Shown here: piece after piece, positions 37,248 to 48,177 of the stretch | How positions within the stretch are numbered: the first letter of the stretch is position 1 | Layout: each line of letters opens with the position of its first letter | Source: Agrocybe praecox | Lineage: Eukaryota > Basidiomycota > Agaricomycetes > Agaricales > Agrocybaceae | Direction of reading: 5' to 3' | Assembly (NCBI GenBank): GCA_964017145.1 | Contig: OZ024849.1 | Coordinates: 1,550,001-1,614,000, forward strand | Length of the DNA: 64,000 nucleotides | The notes under the pieces: model-generated | Told to the model about the DNA's origin: nothing | The model's input: only the letters and a program-made list of their open reading frames with translations | Databases searched by the model: none | Program-made: the position numbers and the translations under genes

Positions 37248-40065
37248 TTACTCTCCCAGTTGGGGTTCAACTTCCATCCTGGCCAGGTAATCGTCAATGG
37301 CACGACGAGCTTCCTTTGTGCGTTTTGGATACTCGCAACATCGTTGAGAAAACGCTTTCGTCGGGAATAATTGGAGAAGAGACTCCGAATTTCCTGCCAT
37401 GGGTAAAAAGAGGATAAGGTATCCAAGTGCGAGCAGGTATTTCTCGGATCGGATGCGCTCCCATACAATGGGGTCGAGCCTATCAAAATCAGGAATCGGG
37501 AAATAAACACGAGAATAAATTGGTCTGCTTCTCAATTTTTGCAAGGTTGAAGGTCTGGAGCGAACTGAGAAGGGATCGACCTGGTTCCAGGGATAGTTAC
37601 AATGCTCCAATAACCGGACTAATCGGTAGTTTTTTCTAGCCCTGCATGAACCTTTGTTCCCGAAATTGCGGCGCCACTTCCAAGGCGAGTTGCGTCTCAA
37701 AGATGAGATATATGCATTAAAATTTCGTTGTGGTAAGGGAACGAAATCGTCGAAATCTGCGATGCCGCATAAATATTCAAAGCCGCATCTCGCTGCGCCA
37801 GCGTAGACTCCTTTGCCGAATTTGCACCAGGAATCCTCCAATGCTGGGTTGCCCTCGAATTCAGACTTGTCCAGTCGACCAGATGGACAAATGTGCGAAA
37901 GTAAGTCGGTATAGTCCCGGGATGTAGTGTCGCGATGTACTAGACCGTATACCGAGTTTTCTCTTAACAAATACAGATCTAGAGGATCCTTGCTTGCATC
38001 AAAAGATATCCAATCGAACAACCTGAATTCAGATACCAGTGAAGTAAGAGGAACAGTGGTGTGTTTTTCGACTTTGCTACGACGATGGCCCAATACCAAG
38101 TTGGGATAGTGGCAAACAAGAGCAAGCTGTAAAGCAAAGCGTGCGTCGCCTGAGGTCCTGGAATGATAGGCATCCACCTTAAGTGTCTGCGATAGGAGAT
38201 GCTCCTTGAACACGCATAAATGGCGCCTGTAGATCTCTTGCGCTTCTTCCAGATCCTGAAACGGCCGTGGCATAAATTAACCACTCGCAGAAAGAATAAA
38301 CGGGTACTCACAGAATCTTTTAGGAAGGACAACATCGCGGGAAGGAATGAAGTAGAGAAAGCTTTGAAGAGTTGGGCACGAGCCACTGAGTCGTAAAACC
38401 GTGGAATTGAAAAATCGTTTAGCTCATGCAAGAGCGAAGGAGCGAATATTGGTTGGGTGTCTTTGATATTGGTTTTAAAGAATTTTGCTGCAATGAACCA
38501 GTCTTCATTGTCCTCGATCTGTGATCGATTGTCACTCGCTGGAATCAATCAGTTTCTGGTCATTTTCACATAAAGAAATCAATTGATTGGCACTTACTAG
38601 ATAGCAATCGGACACACGAGATCATGTTCTGGTGTATATATTCAGGGCGCATATGAAAATGATGTGACCTTTGCGGATCCAGGAGAAAATCACGTAGGGA
38701 AGCGTGCAATATTTTGATTGTATGGTAACCAGAACCCGGCGGGTCGTTCACCACGGATATCAGAGCGCCCAGATCACAAAAAGACACTGAAATTTGTCCA
38801 GACCCCAATTGAAGGATGGCTTCGATCTGTTCAATGTTCAACTTGAAGTAGTAAAACTTGCAGTAAAAGATAAAGCAAAGGACGCGCAGGACCACCAAAA
38901 CACTATCCTCGGCGACTCCCATAAGTATATGAGTGTACAGCGCGTCGAGCTCAGTAAACGGCTGTTCACCCGGTCGCGAAAGAAGCCGGATGCTTAGCAC
39001 TACCTCAAGTCGATGATGAGGTCGATGTCGAGTAGAGCCTACGTACTTGACGACAGTAGCTGCGTAGATAAATTGACCTGAGGATTTCCAGACTAACCGC
39101 TTCACATCTTTATCAGACGGCCATGAGGACGGAAGAAACCGACGGAATGGATGACTGGCTTTAATCTCGTTGAATTCATGCCGTAGGTATAGCTCAATGT
39201 CGTTCTCCGGGGAAAATCTTGCGTCCAAATCCAGGCGCGTGGAAATACTCTGTAGTTGAGAGGAGAAGACTGTGTTGATGTCATGCTCGGGGCGGCTGCT
39301 TATGAGGAATTTTATGGGGAGTTGGTATTCCTTAGTGACTTTGGAGATGGTCAACAAAACATCTTTCTGCTCCCTGTGATCGATGCATTCGTCGAGGCCG
39401 TCTATTATGATGGTTCGAGGAGCAAGAGGTTGGTCGAAAAATCTTGATTCAAGTAAAAGAGAGTCACGCAGAGGTTGGATGATGAGTGTTGTGAATTGTG
39501 TGATGAGGGATCGGGTGAAAATTAGCGGGTCCTGCTCAATGGCCACGATCATATGCTGTCGAACATCCGGAATCTTTGCATGAATCTGATAGGCAATCGT
39601 CGCAACCAGCTTTCGAACATGACTCCGACTGGAATCAGATTTTCCGAAGAAGAAGCTGGCGAGCAGACGTCCTTCAGAATCTTGCTGCTCCGCGAAACTC
39701 TGCAAGATGGCTGATTTACCTGCACCAGCAGCGCCGGTGAGCCACATGATGAATTTACCCCGACTTTCTTCGTCAAGGCCGAGTGTCTAGTCCATGATTG
39801 TCTTCATCACCCCCAGCCGTGTATTGTGATGGCATTTCGGAGGGTCATACCTTTCCCCAGAGTTGTGGAATGCGCCCGATGCTGTTGTTTCTCGCAGTAA
39901 ATCAAGTCCGCCTGTTAGAGCGTAAGTAAGACGATTTCTGTTCAAAGGTGATCGAAACGTACGATGGAGTCCAGTGTGAATATTGTATTGGTAGAACGTG
40001 CCTCCTGTTACAACAACATTCGACAGCATAGATGGAGTGGGGCTTTGCAAGTATTTCCCATCCAT
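37248..40065 (-). CDS. NACHT-domain NTPase (NLR-like), with an in-frame TAG
   Basis: Fungal NACHT proteins are STAND NTPases, some acting in heterokaryon incompatibility or defence signalling. The N-terminus shows VVVTGGTFYQYNIHTG and, after an intron, GLDLLRETTASGAFHNSGERY and PPKCHHNTR, a lead-in typical of mushroom NACHT genes. The NACHT core has the Walker A GAAGAGKSAIL, then FFGKSDSSRS, Walker B TIIIDGLDECIDHREQ, and PIKFLISSRPE. The helical part follows, with a second intron joining RLLS to SDNRSQIEDNEDWFIA, and a third exon (37248 to about 38,260) ending VEPQLGE. Just before Walker A a TAG at 39,787-39,789 sits where the family normally has a Trp (IMD*TLGLDEESRGKF). Translation could begin at a Met after it (39,747), keeping the P-loop. 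Otherwise the gene is broken. No C-terminal WD40 or ankyrin repeats are seen. Confidence 0.82.
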
Positions 40066-40745
40066 CTATACAGCCAGCGCCTGTAGCGATGAGAATCGTC
40101 TTCTACAAAACCTTGCGTTGTTGGTTTTGGAAAACTCTCGTTCGCCGTTGCCTGCAGACACAAACAGAAAGAGGTTTGGTGCCACGTTCTATGTCGATCC
40201 TAGAGGGTGGCCAAAATATGGGGCTGAACCAACGAGGCCTGAGACTCGAGCGGATGATCATGAGCTCTTTGAGGTTTGCTTGAGGTACTATATTTACGAT
40301 TCGGACAGCGGCCAGTCATGTGTTTAAGCACGAGCAAGGAAGAAACAGATTAGGAAACAACACCGACGCCAACGCGCGCTTCGGGTATACTTGACGAGCC
40401 TTGCTTTCTTTCTTTCTTCTTACACAGTTGTTACTTCTTCGCCTTCGACCATTCTTGGGACTGTGCTAGTGCTCTAACTAACATTTTACCGATAACGCCT
40501 CATATGCAATCCTTGCGCTTGTAAAGCCACAACAGCTTTATACGACACGAATACCTAAAATCAATACCAAGGTCCAATTATCACTGCCTGGATACCGGGT
40601 TACTGAAATTTCAGGGGATCTCTGGATACACGAAACTTGACTGAAGAGAACAAGAAGTGACGAACATACGCACGCACACGCACAGATAACCGAGGCGAGC
40701 GCGAAGGAAGAAAAGAAAGTGTGAACTGCAACATAACACACAACC
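40066..40745. other. Divergent upstream region, NACHT / TAF6
   Basis: 680 bp between two divergent genes. Short plus-strand frames (40032-40327) have no recognisable domain. No clear TATA box was identified. Confidence 0.4.
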
Positions 40746-42713
40746 ATGCAAACACCAACCATTAAACCTGCCAAAGCCCCTCGAGGGCCATACGAAGCTC
40801 AGACTGGGGGAGTTTTCAAGGTCGACTCTATCAAGGTATAATAATATAATTATCCATTCGCGCTTTTTCACCAATTCAAACGAATCGGATCGAACACACA
40901 CAGGACATCGCCGAATCGCTCTCCATCACACTCGCAGACAATGTTGCGTCATCCCTGGCGTCGGACGTGGAATACAGGCTGAACCAGGTCATCGAGGAAG
41001 CGGCGCGCTTCATGCGTCATGGGAGGCGCACGACACTCACCACTGCCGATGTCGATCTCGCGCTGAGGGTGCTGAATATCGAGCCGCTGTATGGGCATGG
41101 GGTGGGCCAGGGAGGAGCGGGGGCTGGGTTCAGACGAGCATTGCCTTTTTCTACGTCAGGGACAGGCACGACGGGGGGTGGGGCTAGTCAACAGGCTGCG
41201 GGGTCAACACCTCTGGCGGGGCCGTCTTCGCTCCCTATTGCGTCCCAAGCGTCATTATCAGCATCCAATGGCCCTGGGCCCGTGTACTTCCCTGAAGATG
41301 AGGAAATTGACTTTGACCGCGTCCTGCGGGAGGAGAAAATTGCATTGCCCAAAGGACCGAGCTGGACCGCGCATTGGTTGGCCGTGGAGGGCGTGCAGCC
41401 ACTCATACCTGAGAATCCGCCTGCGGTGCCCAGAGAGGGAGATGGCGATCCATTGGCGAAGGGTGATATTCTGGGCAAGGTGGGCGGTTCTGCCGGCGTC
41501 AATGGTGTTAATGGTGTCAACGGGACGGGCGTCAATGGGATCAATGGGACAGGAGCGAACGGGATCAATGGACTCTTACACGGATCGACCACCACGTCGT
41601 CGTCGTCTGCAGCGAAATCGGCAGCAGTTCAACATACACAAAGCCAACAAATCGTCAAGCAGGTTTTGTCGCGCGAGTTGCAGTTATATTATGCGCGGCT
41701 TACTTCGTCTCTTCTCCCACCTCCTCCTTCCACTTCGACAAATGGTGGTCCAGCAGGAGGACCAACGTCATCCGCGCTCGCGGCCGACCTTGCTAAACGC
41801 ACAGCAGCACTTGCGTCTCTGCGGCACGATGCTGGCTTGCAGGCTCTCCTACCATATCTTGTCAGATGGGTCGGAGAGGGTGTCGTTGGTGCGCTGAAGG
41901 GTGACGAAGGGGCTGGAGAGACGGAAGGCAGAACGCTAGAGGTTCTATTGGACGTTATTGGCGCGATATTGGATAACGCGACGCTTTTCGTCGAGCCTTA
42001 CGTGCGTATTTTACTTTTCCTTCCACATACTTAAACTTAAATTTCTAATCAACTAATTCTACCAGTTACACCAAATCCTCCCCCCGATCCTATCCATCCT
42101 TCTACACTCTTCCCTCCCACAAGCACACACCACCTACCTCCGCACCACTGCATCTCAGACCCTCTCAAAACTCCTCACACAGCACTCAACGACGTACCCC
42201 TCGCTCTCACCACGAATAATGAAAACCCTGCTTTTAGCCCTCATCTCGGGCAGGAAAAGCGTGGGCACGCGCGAAGGCGCCATCCGTGGGCTTGTCGGCG
42301 TGGGCAAAGAAGCCGTGCGGAAGGGACTAGTAGATGGTGGAGGTGCGCGGGTCGTCGGCCGGCTTTGGGAGAAGGTGCAAGGCATGCACAGTGGAGGAGG
42401 ACAGGACGACGAAGACGATGGCGATGCTAGCGCGGAAGACGTCCAGGGGCTGGTTAACTCTGTCATGGATGCGCTTAGGGCGCTTAAACCGAGTTCTTCG
42501 TCCTCCCAGTCGCCCACATCGCAGCAATTGTCATCATCGTCGCATTCCATGGCTATGGATACGTCGGCCCCGCTAGACCCGATGTCTAATCCGGCCGACG
42601 CACAGGTGTATGATAAGCTTGTGGATGTCCTAGGGGCGTATTTTGCGAGTCAGGTAGCAGATGCTGGGGATGGTGCTGGGTGGGCTAAAGAGATCCTTGG
42701 ATTGGGGTTGTAG
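40746..42713 (+). CDS. TAF6: TFIID/SAGA subunit TAF6
   Basis: A histone-fold TAF shared by TFIID and SAGA that pairs with TAF9. Three exons (40746-40835, 40904-42001, 42066-42713) join in frame to 611 aa. Exon 1 gives MQTPTIKPAKAPRGPYEAQ and ends at DSIK, and exon 2 begins DIAESLSITLADNVASSL. Together these form the H4-like histone fold (about residues 27-95, including VIEEAARFMRHGRRTTLTTADVDLAL kept here as a description of the helix 2-3 block). A Gly/Asn-rich linker includes repeats of VNG/ING (41,499-41,572). Exon 3 begins LHQILPPILSILLH, and with SPRIMKTLLLALIS and EGAIRGLVGVGKEA it forms the TAF6C HEAT domain. The C-terminus has a Ser/Gln-rich segment and ends GLGL. The long linker is unusual. 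Confidence 0.95.
41499..41572 (+). repeat. VNG/ING tandem repeat within TAF6
   Basis: Imperfect 9-nt and longer units encode GVNG, GVNG, GTGVNG, INGTGANG and ING in the linker between the histone fold and the HEAT domain. Confidence 0.75.
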
Positions 42714-42919
42714 GTGCTGTGATATGGGTTCTTCGATCAGTTTTTTGTCATTGTTTATATGCTATTCTATCTTTCTTTCTTTCTTGACTTGACTTGCTCG
42801 TCTTTTGTGAAAGCTTCACAATACTTGAAATTTTTACAAAGAGGTGGCTTACGACTTGCATGTTGCCAGAATCCAAGATTATTATGGTGTATATTGGCTT
42901 TCACACGTGATACATAATT
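42714..42919. other. TAF6 3' flank up to the element boundary
   Basis: 206 bp of TAF6 3' region, ending exactly where repeat A1 begins. It has no target-site match to the right flank of the element. Confidence 0.5.
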
Positions 42920-43100
42920 TTGTGATTCTAAAATAGAGCGAGGGAAATGAGTGACAGTCTAGAATAGGGTCTTTGCGAGAACGATGAGGTGGCACGTGCT
43001 TCTTCCTTTCTCGTACCACCATCATCTTTCAGGGGGCTTTGCTCGTTGCGATTTCCAGCGCGGCGAAATCTTCGAGCACAACATTTGTTCAGAATTTTCA
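42920..43100 (+). repeat. Split direct repeat A1 (left end)
   Basis: 181 bp beginning ttgtgattctaaaatag and ending cagaattttca. It matches 48392-48572 base for base as far as I can read. Confidence 0.93.
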
Positions 43101-43185
43101 GCAATTCAAACTTGAATATCTTTCTTGAGCAACTGGTCCCCTATAACCAGTCTTTTCTATAGTACCAATCTCAACGACATCCATC

Positions 43186-44633
43186 ATGCCTCGCATAACC
43201 GAAGACCCTACGAAGGCAATTTGCCCAAACTACGAAGAGGATGAGTGGAGCATCATAAGGCAGTCCCTCATAGCGACACATGTCGGCGACATTCCCCTTA
43301 CCAACAAGGGTGCCATTGAGAAGTTGAAGGATGCATGGAAGCAATCCAATGAACGAAAGGTTGTGGAATGGAACGAGCAGGTTCGGAACGATCTAATAGC
43401 CGAGGAGGAGGCGGCACAGGAGGCTCGCGAAGAAGAGAGGCAACGGCGAGCAGAGGCTGAGAAGGAGGCTGAGCTGGAGAGGCGAGAGCTAGAGAAGAAG
43501 AAACCGAAGCTCAACGATTTCGACCCGACGAAAAGTGTCGGTTCATGGATTGCTCCTCGACCAGCGGCGTATGCATTGAACAAGATCCAACACCTAGAAT
43601 ATGTAGAATTGGATTATTTCACCATTCGCGGATGTCAGGAAGCTCAGGCAGAGCATGGAAAAGCAACATCGCAAGATACTTTCACGCTAGCCAAGAATGA
43701 CGACGGTATCGTTGCGTTGCGCCCATCCTCATCGTTGAAAGCGTCAAAGAATATCAGGATGGATAATATGTTGGAATGGGATGAGCTGTCCATGGCCAAA
43801 AGCCTTATGACCCACTATATGACAGCGTCCGGCGTGTGGCCACAAGGGCATGTCACCTCTCTAATTTCCTTTTTCCTACGTCTTGAAAGTCACCCTATAC
43901 GATTGCGGCCTTACGGAACCCAAACAGTCCTGCTTTACCAGAATAAAGTCAGGCGAGAATGGTTCGACGCATTGAAACGCAATGAAGGATTCAACATAGA
44001 GTTGATCAACGAAGAGCTAATGGAGAGGTTACATAACGAAGTAGCAGAGAATGTTAGGGAAAAATCCCTTCGTGAGGTATGTTTTCTGCGTGTTAATATA
44101 TGCTATAATATACTGACGAAATATGATTTTCTTTCTTTGCCCATTTCCGATGGAAATTCCATAATTTTTGCTATGCCTTCTGCGTCGACACTGCCGCTAC
44201 GCCATCACACACAATTGAACTATTATATTATACTTGTGTTATGCTATGCTATGCTACGATATGCTATGCTATGCTATGCTATGCTATGCTATGCTATGTG
44301 ATGCTATACTACGATATGCTATGCTATGCTATGCTATGCTACTGCTAGCTAAACGAAGCAACATCTTCGTTCCAGAGCATGCTAGACCTAAGGACGCCTC
44401 GCAAACGCTCGAGACACTTCTCTAGAACCTTTGAGGAAACTTCGAGATCTCCATCCCCGTCTTATGGACAAAGTTCAAAGAAGAGAGCGAGGTCCCGATC
44501 ACCTGTAAGACATCAGCCAAGGTCGAATCGAAAGACTCGTGACCCTCGTCGAGTTAACAAAGCCAAATCACAATTTCAATCTGGAGATAGAGAGAACGAC
44601 GAAGCGGATTTTACCCAGGGTGCAGACTCGTGA
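43186..44633 (+). CDS. Gag-like ORF1 of the Ngaro element
   Basis: Two exons. The first (43186-44076, 297 codons) starts 85 bp after A1 with MPRITEDPTKAICPNYEED and includes a long Glu/Arg coiled-coil-like stretch (EEEAAQEAREEERQRRAEAE). A 272-nt intron (44077-44348, gtatgt ... tgctag) contains an (ATGCT)n microsatellite. The second exon (44349-44633, LNEATSSFQSMLDLRTPRK) is basic with an RS-like SPSPSYGQSSKKRARSRSP block, as expected for nucleic-acid binding, and ends at a stop at 44,631. The total is 391 aa. No zinc knuckle is visible. If the intron is not spliced, the first exon reads to a stop at 44,301. The capsid role is inferred from position and composition. Confidence 0.75.
44236..44343 (+). 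repeat. (ATGCT)n microsatellite in the Gag intron
   Basis: About 20 tandem, partly interrupted pentanucleotide units, with two near-copies of a longer block containing ctacgatatgctatgct. The unit length is not a multiple of three, so changes in copy number would shift any unspliced frame. Confidence 0.9.
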
Positions 44634-44712
44634 ACGACGTCAAGAGTCTGTGCCGCATGTCTCGGACGTCACAACCACGACTTCACCAGATGCAACTCGG
44701 CAAAACTTTGGG

Positions 44713-46791
44713 ATGGCTCAGAATCGAAAGGGAAAGCCCACAGAAATGCCCAAGGAAAATTGGTTGGCAAGGACGGTTCAGTTCTGTGCTTCGATTGGCA
44801 ATTACCAGGAGGATGCCAGAGTGCTTCACATCCCGAGCGACATCGATGCTCGGGCTGTGCAAAATCCGATCATGGAGCCCAAGGATGCCCTCGCGCAGAG
44901 AAGGCTTGAGGGTCTTACCCCGTACAAGCCTGAGGCGTGGAATCGCGAGCTCATCAGACATGGACTCGCTAGCAGGTATCCGAACATTGCTCGAGATTTG
45001 GTTCTGGGTTTTGACTTGGGTATACCCAATATCTCAAAAACCTACATCCCACCCAATCACCCTTCTCTTCACAGCTTACCTGATATTCACGATACCATCA
45101 CGCAAAAGGAATTCGACGCACATCGTTATATCGGTCCGTTTACTCAACAGGAGCTGGAAGGTCTCATCGGGCCTTTTCAGTCTTCTCCTCTATCGCTGGT
45201 GCCGAAACCCGGAAAGCCGGGAAAATATAGACCTGTTCATGACTTTTCAAATCCACATTCTTCTAATGACGTTTTATCCATTAACTCTCATATTAATATT
45301 GATAATTTCCCGTGTACATGGGGCACCTTTCATGTGGTTTCACTTCTTATCTTTAGGCTACCTCCAGGATCTCATGCGTCAGTTAGAGATGTGGCAGAAG
45401 CTTACCGGACTATTCCGGTTTTACCTGACCAATGGGCGGGTTTGGTGGTTCGCCTCAAAGGCGACGACAGATTTGCTGTTAATACTAATAATAATTTTGG
45501 CTTGCGATCTGCAGGCGGCGTTTATGGCCTTCTCGCAGACGCAGGCGCAGATATTTTCAGGGCTAATGGTGTCGGCCCTCTTTCTAAATGGGTGGACGAT
45601 CACATTTTCTTTCAAATTCTTGCTTTGCATCTCCCTGCCTACAACGAACAACGAAAGTTGTGGAGAAAAGAAATTCAACTCAACGGAGGTCATGTTAAGG
45701 AGGGCAGCCGAGTATGGTACCAAGGGAAGATCATGCCCGATGGTTTTTACGAAGAATTTGATGAAGATATGGGCTATTTACTACGAAACTTCACAACAGA
45801 ATCTACGTCGAATGGGGACGAAGAGATTTACAGCTATGGTGATGCGGAAATTGACGAATTATCTCACACCCTGGGAATTAAATGGGAAGAGAGTAAAACT
45901 ACCCCCTTCAGTTTTACGGTCACTTATCTTGGTTTTCTATGGAACCTACAAACTCGTACGGTCGCAGTGCCTGACCAGAAACGGGCTAAATATCTGGCTG
46001 CTATCGAATCTTGGGAGCTTCAACCCACACATACTCTTATCGAAGTTCAGAAGCTACACGGAAAACTGCTACACACCACTCTTATCGTTCCTGAAGGACG
46101 AGCGTATCTCACCAACCTGGAGACCATGCTGGGCACCTTCAACAATCGTCCTTTCGTCCCACATACCCCACCCCGACAAACTATGGGAGATTTACTCTGG
46201 TGGAAAAACCTCCTCCAATCCGATCCGTTATCGAGACCCATCCCAGGACCCACGTCAGTCGTCGACCTTGATGCATACTCAGATGCAAGCTCAGGTGTTG
46301 GCATCGCCATCACTATTGGGTCAAAATGGCGGGCATGGATCCTTACCCCAGGTTGGCAATCAGACGGCCGAGACATCGGCTGGGCCGAAGCCATGGGATT
46401 TGAATTTCTCGTCTACGCTCTCTGCCGGAATGCTAAACCCGGTACACACTTTAAGCTCTACGGCGACAACAGAGGTGTCGTCGAGGGATGGTGGAATGGA
46501 CGTAGCAGGAATAACCAGACCAACAACGTTTTCCGACGCGTACACAAATTATCAAAGAAGTATGGTTGCAACATACTTACGAGATATGTCCCCAGTGCCG
46601 AAAACCCAGCAGACAAACCTTCGAGAGGAATTTATCCGTCCTTCGATCTCCTCCTTGAGCACATACCCATTCCTCTCGAGGCACAACCCTACATCATTGA
46701 CATCGACAGCACCATCCATGGCGAGCACCGATTTACTGGTTGCCGTGTCAACGAGGCACCTAAAGGAATTACATCAAAAAATCGAGAATGA
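44713..46791 (+). CDS. Reverse transcriptase / RNase H (ORF2 of the Ngaro element)
   Basis: The first ATG in this frame is at 44,713 (MAQNRKGKPTEMPKENW), but the frame is open from 44,539 and overlaps the Gag end, so a +1 shift from Gag is possible. RT motifs: PLSLVPKPGKPGKYRPVHD, GSHASVRDVAEAYRTIPV with the first catalytic Asp, GGVYGLLADAGADIF, and WVDDHIFF, the DIRS/Ngaro form of the YxDD box. The RNase H part has DLDAYSDASSGVGIAI, WAEAMGFEFL, KLYGDNRGVVEG and SAENPADKPSRG, giving the D-E-D-D acidic set. The protein ends ITSKNRE at 46,791, overlapping the recombinase start at 46,718. It makes cDNA from element RNA. Confidence 0.93.
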   Translation: MAQNRKGKPTEMPKENWLARTVQFCASIGNYQEDARVLHIPSDIDARAVQNPIMEPKDALAQRRLEGLTPYKPEAWNRELIRHGLASRYPNIARDLVLGFDLGIPNISKTYIPPNHPSLHSLPDIHDTITQKEFDAHRYIGPFTQQELEGLIGPFQSSPLSLVPKPGKPGKYRPVHDFSNPHSSNDVLSINSHINIDNFPCTWGTFHVVSLLIFRLPPGSHASVRDVAEAYRTIPVLPDQWAGLVVRLKGDDRFAVNTNNNFGLRSAGGVYGLLADAGADIFRANGVGPLSKWVDDHIFFQILALHLPAYNEQRKLWRKEIQLNGGHVKEGSRVWYQGKIMPDGFYEEFDEDMGYLLRNFTTESTSNGDEEIYSYGDAEIDELSHTLGIKWEESKTTPFSFTVTYLGFLWNLQTRTVAVPDQKRAKYLAAIESWELQPTHTLIEVQKLHGKLLHTTLIVPEGRAYLTNLETMLGTFNNRPFVPHTPPRQTMGDLLWWKNLLQSDPLSRPIPGPTSVVDLDAYSDASSGVGIAITIGSKWRAWILTPGWQSDGRDIGWAEAMGFEFLVYALCRNAKPGTHFKLYGDNRGVVEGWWNGRSRNNQTNNVFRRVHKLSKKYGCNILTRYVPSAENPADKPSRGIYPSFDLLLEHIPIPLEAQPYIIDIDSTIHGEHRFTGCRVNEAPKGITSKNRE

Positions 46792-48067
46792 CAAACCACA
46801 AAGTGCAGTGATACCGAGATGCAGCAAACTCGATACTCGGAGAACAACACCTTTATTAGGTTCACCAGCGACTAGACCCGGGAGGCAGCGTGATATTGAT
46901 TTACCCCCCTCTGCTGTCTCGCAACGACGACCAGCTCCATATCCACGCAATTTGCGCCTGCAGGAATCAGAGCTACGTCCGCACTGCCATGCTTATGATC
47001 GTCTGCGGCTCTGGCGCCCTTTTTCTTCTTCATCTAACCCAGAAATATTGGGGCTCAACCAGACGGATGTAGAACGAATCATTTCAGTAATGTCTCATGC
47101 CTGGGAACCAGACACACATGCCACGTATGGGGCAGGGCTGCTCGTGTATCATGTTTTCTGTGATTCTCGTAGTATTACAGAGGTGGATAGAGCCCCAGCT
47201 TCTCAACACCTTCTCTCTGCCTTTATTTCGAGTCTTGCTGCTTCATACTCCGGGAAGACGATATCAAATTATCTTTATGGGGTTCGTGCTTGGCACCTCC
47301 TCCACAGGGTTTCATGGGTGATGAACCGGGCGGAGATGGAAACTTTACTTCGGGCAGCAGACAAACTTTCGCCACCATCATCGAAGCGCAAGAAAAGGCG
47401 TCCATATACTGTTGACTTCATGGCAGCACTGCGACAGCACCTCGATTTGACAGTTCCCTTGGATGCAGCTGTTTTTGCATGCCTAACTACTTGTTTTTAC
47501 GCATCTGCTCGCGTTGGTGAATTCACGGTTCCCAAGCTGGATGGCTTTGAACCTTCTCGTCATGTCACACGTGATAATCTATCCTATGACCAGGACAGAA
47601 ATGGCTTTCAGGTCACTGTGCTCCATATTCCTCGCTCCAAAACTACACTGGAAGGTGAGGATGTTTACTGGGCAAAGCAAAGTGGTCCCACCGACCCGGA
47701 TGAGGCTCTTGAAAATCATTTTCGTATCAACAATCCAAGGAACACTGATCACCTGTTTGCCTACCGTAAAGGCAACATTTCGGCTCTTCAGCCACTGACC
47801 AAGAGGAAGTTTATCGAAAGATTGGCTAAGGCAGCGCGTGCCGCTGAGCTTGAACCCTTACAGGGCCACGGTATACGCATTGGCTCAGTCCTCGAATATT
47901 TGTTGCGCGGCATGCCTTTTGATGTCATGAAAACAAAAGGACGATGGGCCAGTGATGCTTTTCTGGCATATCTGAGGAAGCACGCCCTCATACTCGCCCC
48001 ATACATTCAAGATAATGCAACTTTTCATGACAAATTCATCCGCTACACAATGCCACCAGTGCGATAA
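46718..48067 (+). CDS. Tyrosine recombinase (ORF3 of the Ngaro element)
   Basis: This replaces the DDE integrase of LTR elements, inserting a circular DNA form by site-specific strand exchange. The ATG at 46,718 (MASTDLLVAVSTRHLKEL) gives 449 aa, overlapping the RT frame by 74 nt in the +1 frame. The N-terminal SAM-like part has VMSHAWEPDTHATYGAGLLVY and SGKTISNYLYGVRAWH. The catalytic residues are visible: Arg in YASARVGEFTV, HxxR in QGHGIRIGSVLEY, the later GRWASDAFLAYLRKH with the nucleophilic Tyr, and Lys between them. The C-terminus IRYTMPPVR lies 110 bp before B1. The same frame stays open back to about 44,630 through the whole RT region, which I take as a dual-open frame rather than a longer recombinase. 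Confidence 0.93.
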   Translation: MASTDLLVAVSTRHLKELHQKIENDKPQSAVIPRCSKLDTRRTTPLLGSPATRPGRQRDIDLPPSAVSQRRPAPYPRNLRLQESELRPHCHAYDRLRLWRPFSSSSNPEILGLNQTDVERIISVMSHAWEPDTHATYGAGLLVYHVFCDSRSITEVDRAPASQHLLSAFISSLAASYSGKTISNYLYGVRAWHLLHRVSWVMNRAEMETLLRAADKLSPPSSKRKKRRPYTVDFMAALRQHLDLTVPLDAAVFACLTTCFYASARVGEFTVPKLDGFEPSRHVTRDNLSYDQDRNGFQVTVLHIPRSKTTLEGEDVYWAKQSGPTDPDEALENHFRINNPRNTDHLFAYRKGNISALQPLTKRKFIERLAKAARAAELEPLQGHGIRIGSVLEYLLRGMPFDVMKTKGRWASDAFLAYLRKHALILAPYIQDNATFHDKFIRYTMPPVR

Positions 48068-48177
48068 TTTCACTCAATTTTGGGCTACTATGCTATTGGG
48101 TAAGCAATCCCAGTCGTCTTTCCTAAAGTTGGGTAACGAGACTCACTCGCCGCGTCATTAGACTCCTGATTTTGGGT

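Noticed and set aside
44630..48067. A single 1,145-codon open frame as one gene
   Set aside because: Only its last ~450 codons resemble a tyrosine recombinase. The earlier part is the +1 frame of the RT/RNase H and has no recognisable domain; an ATG at 46,718 gives the expected recombinase.
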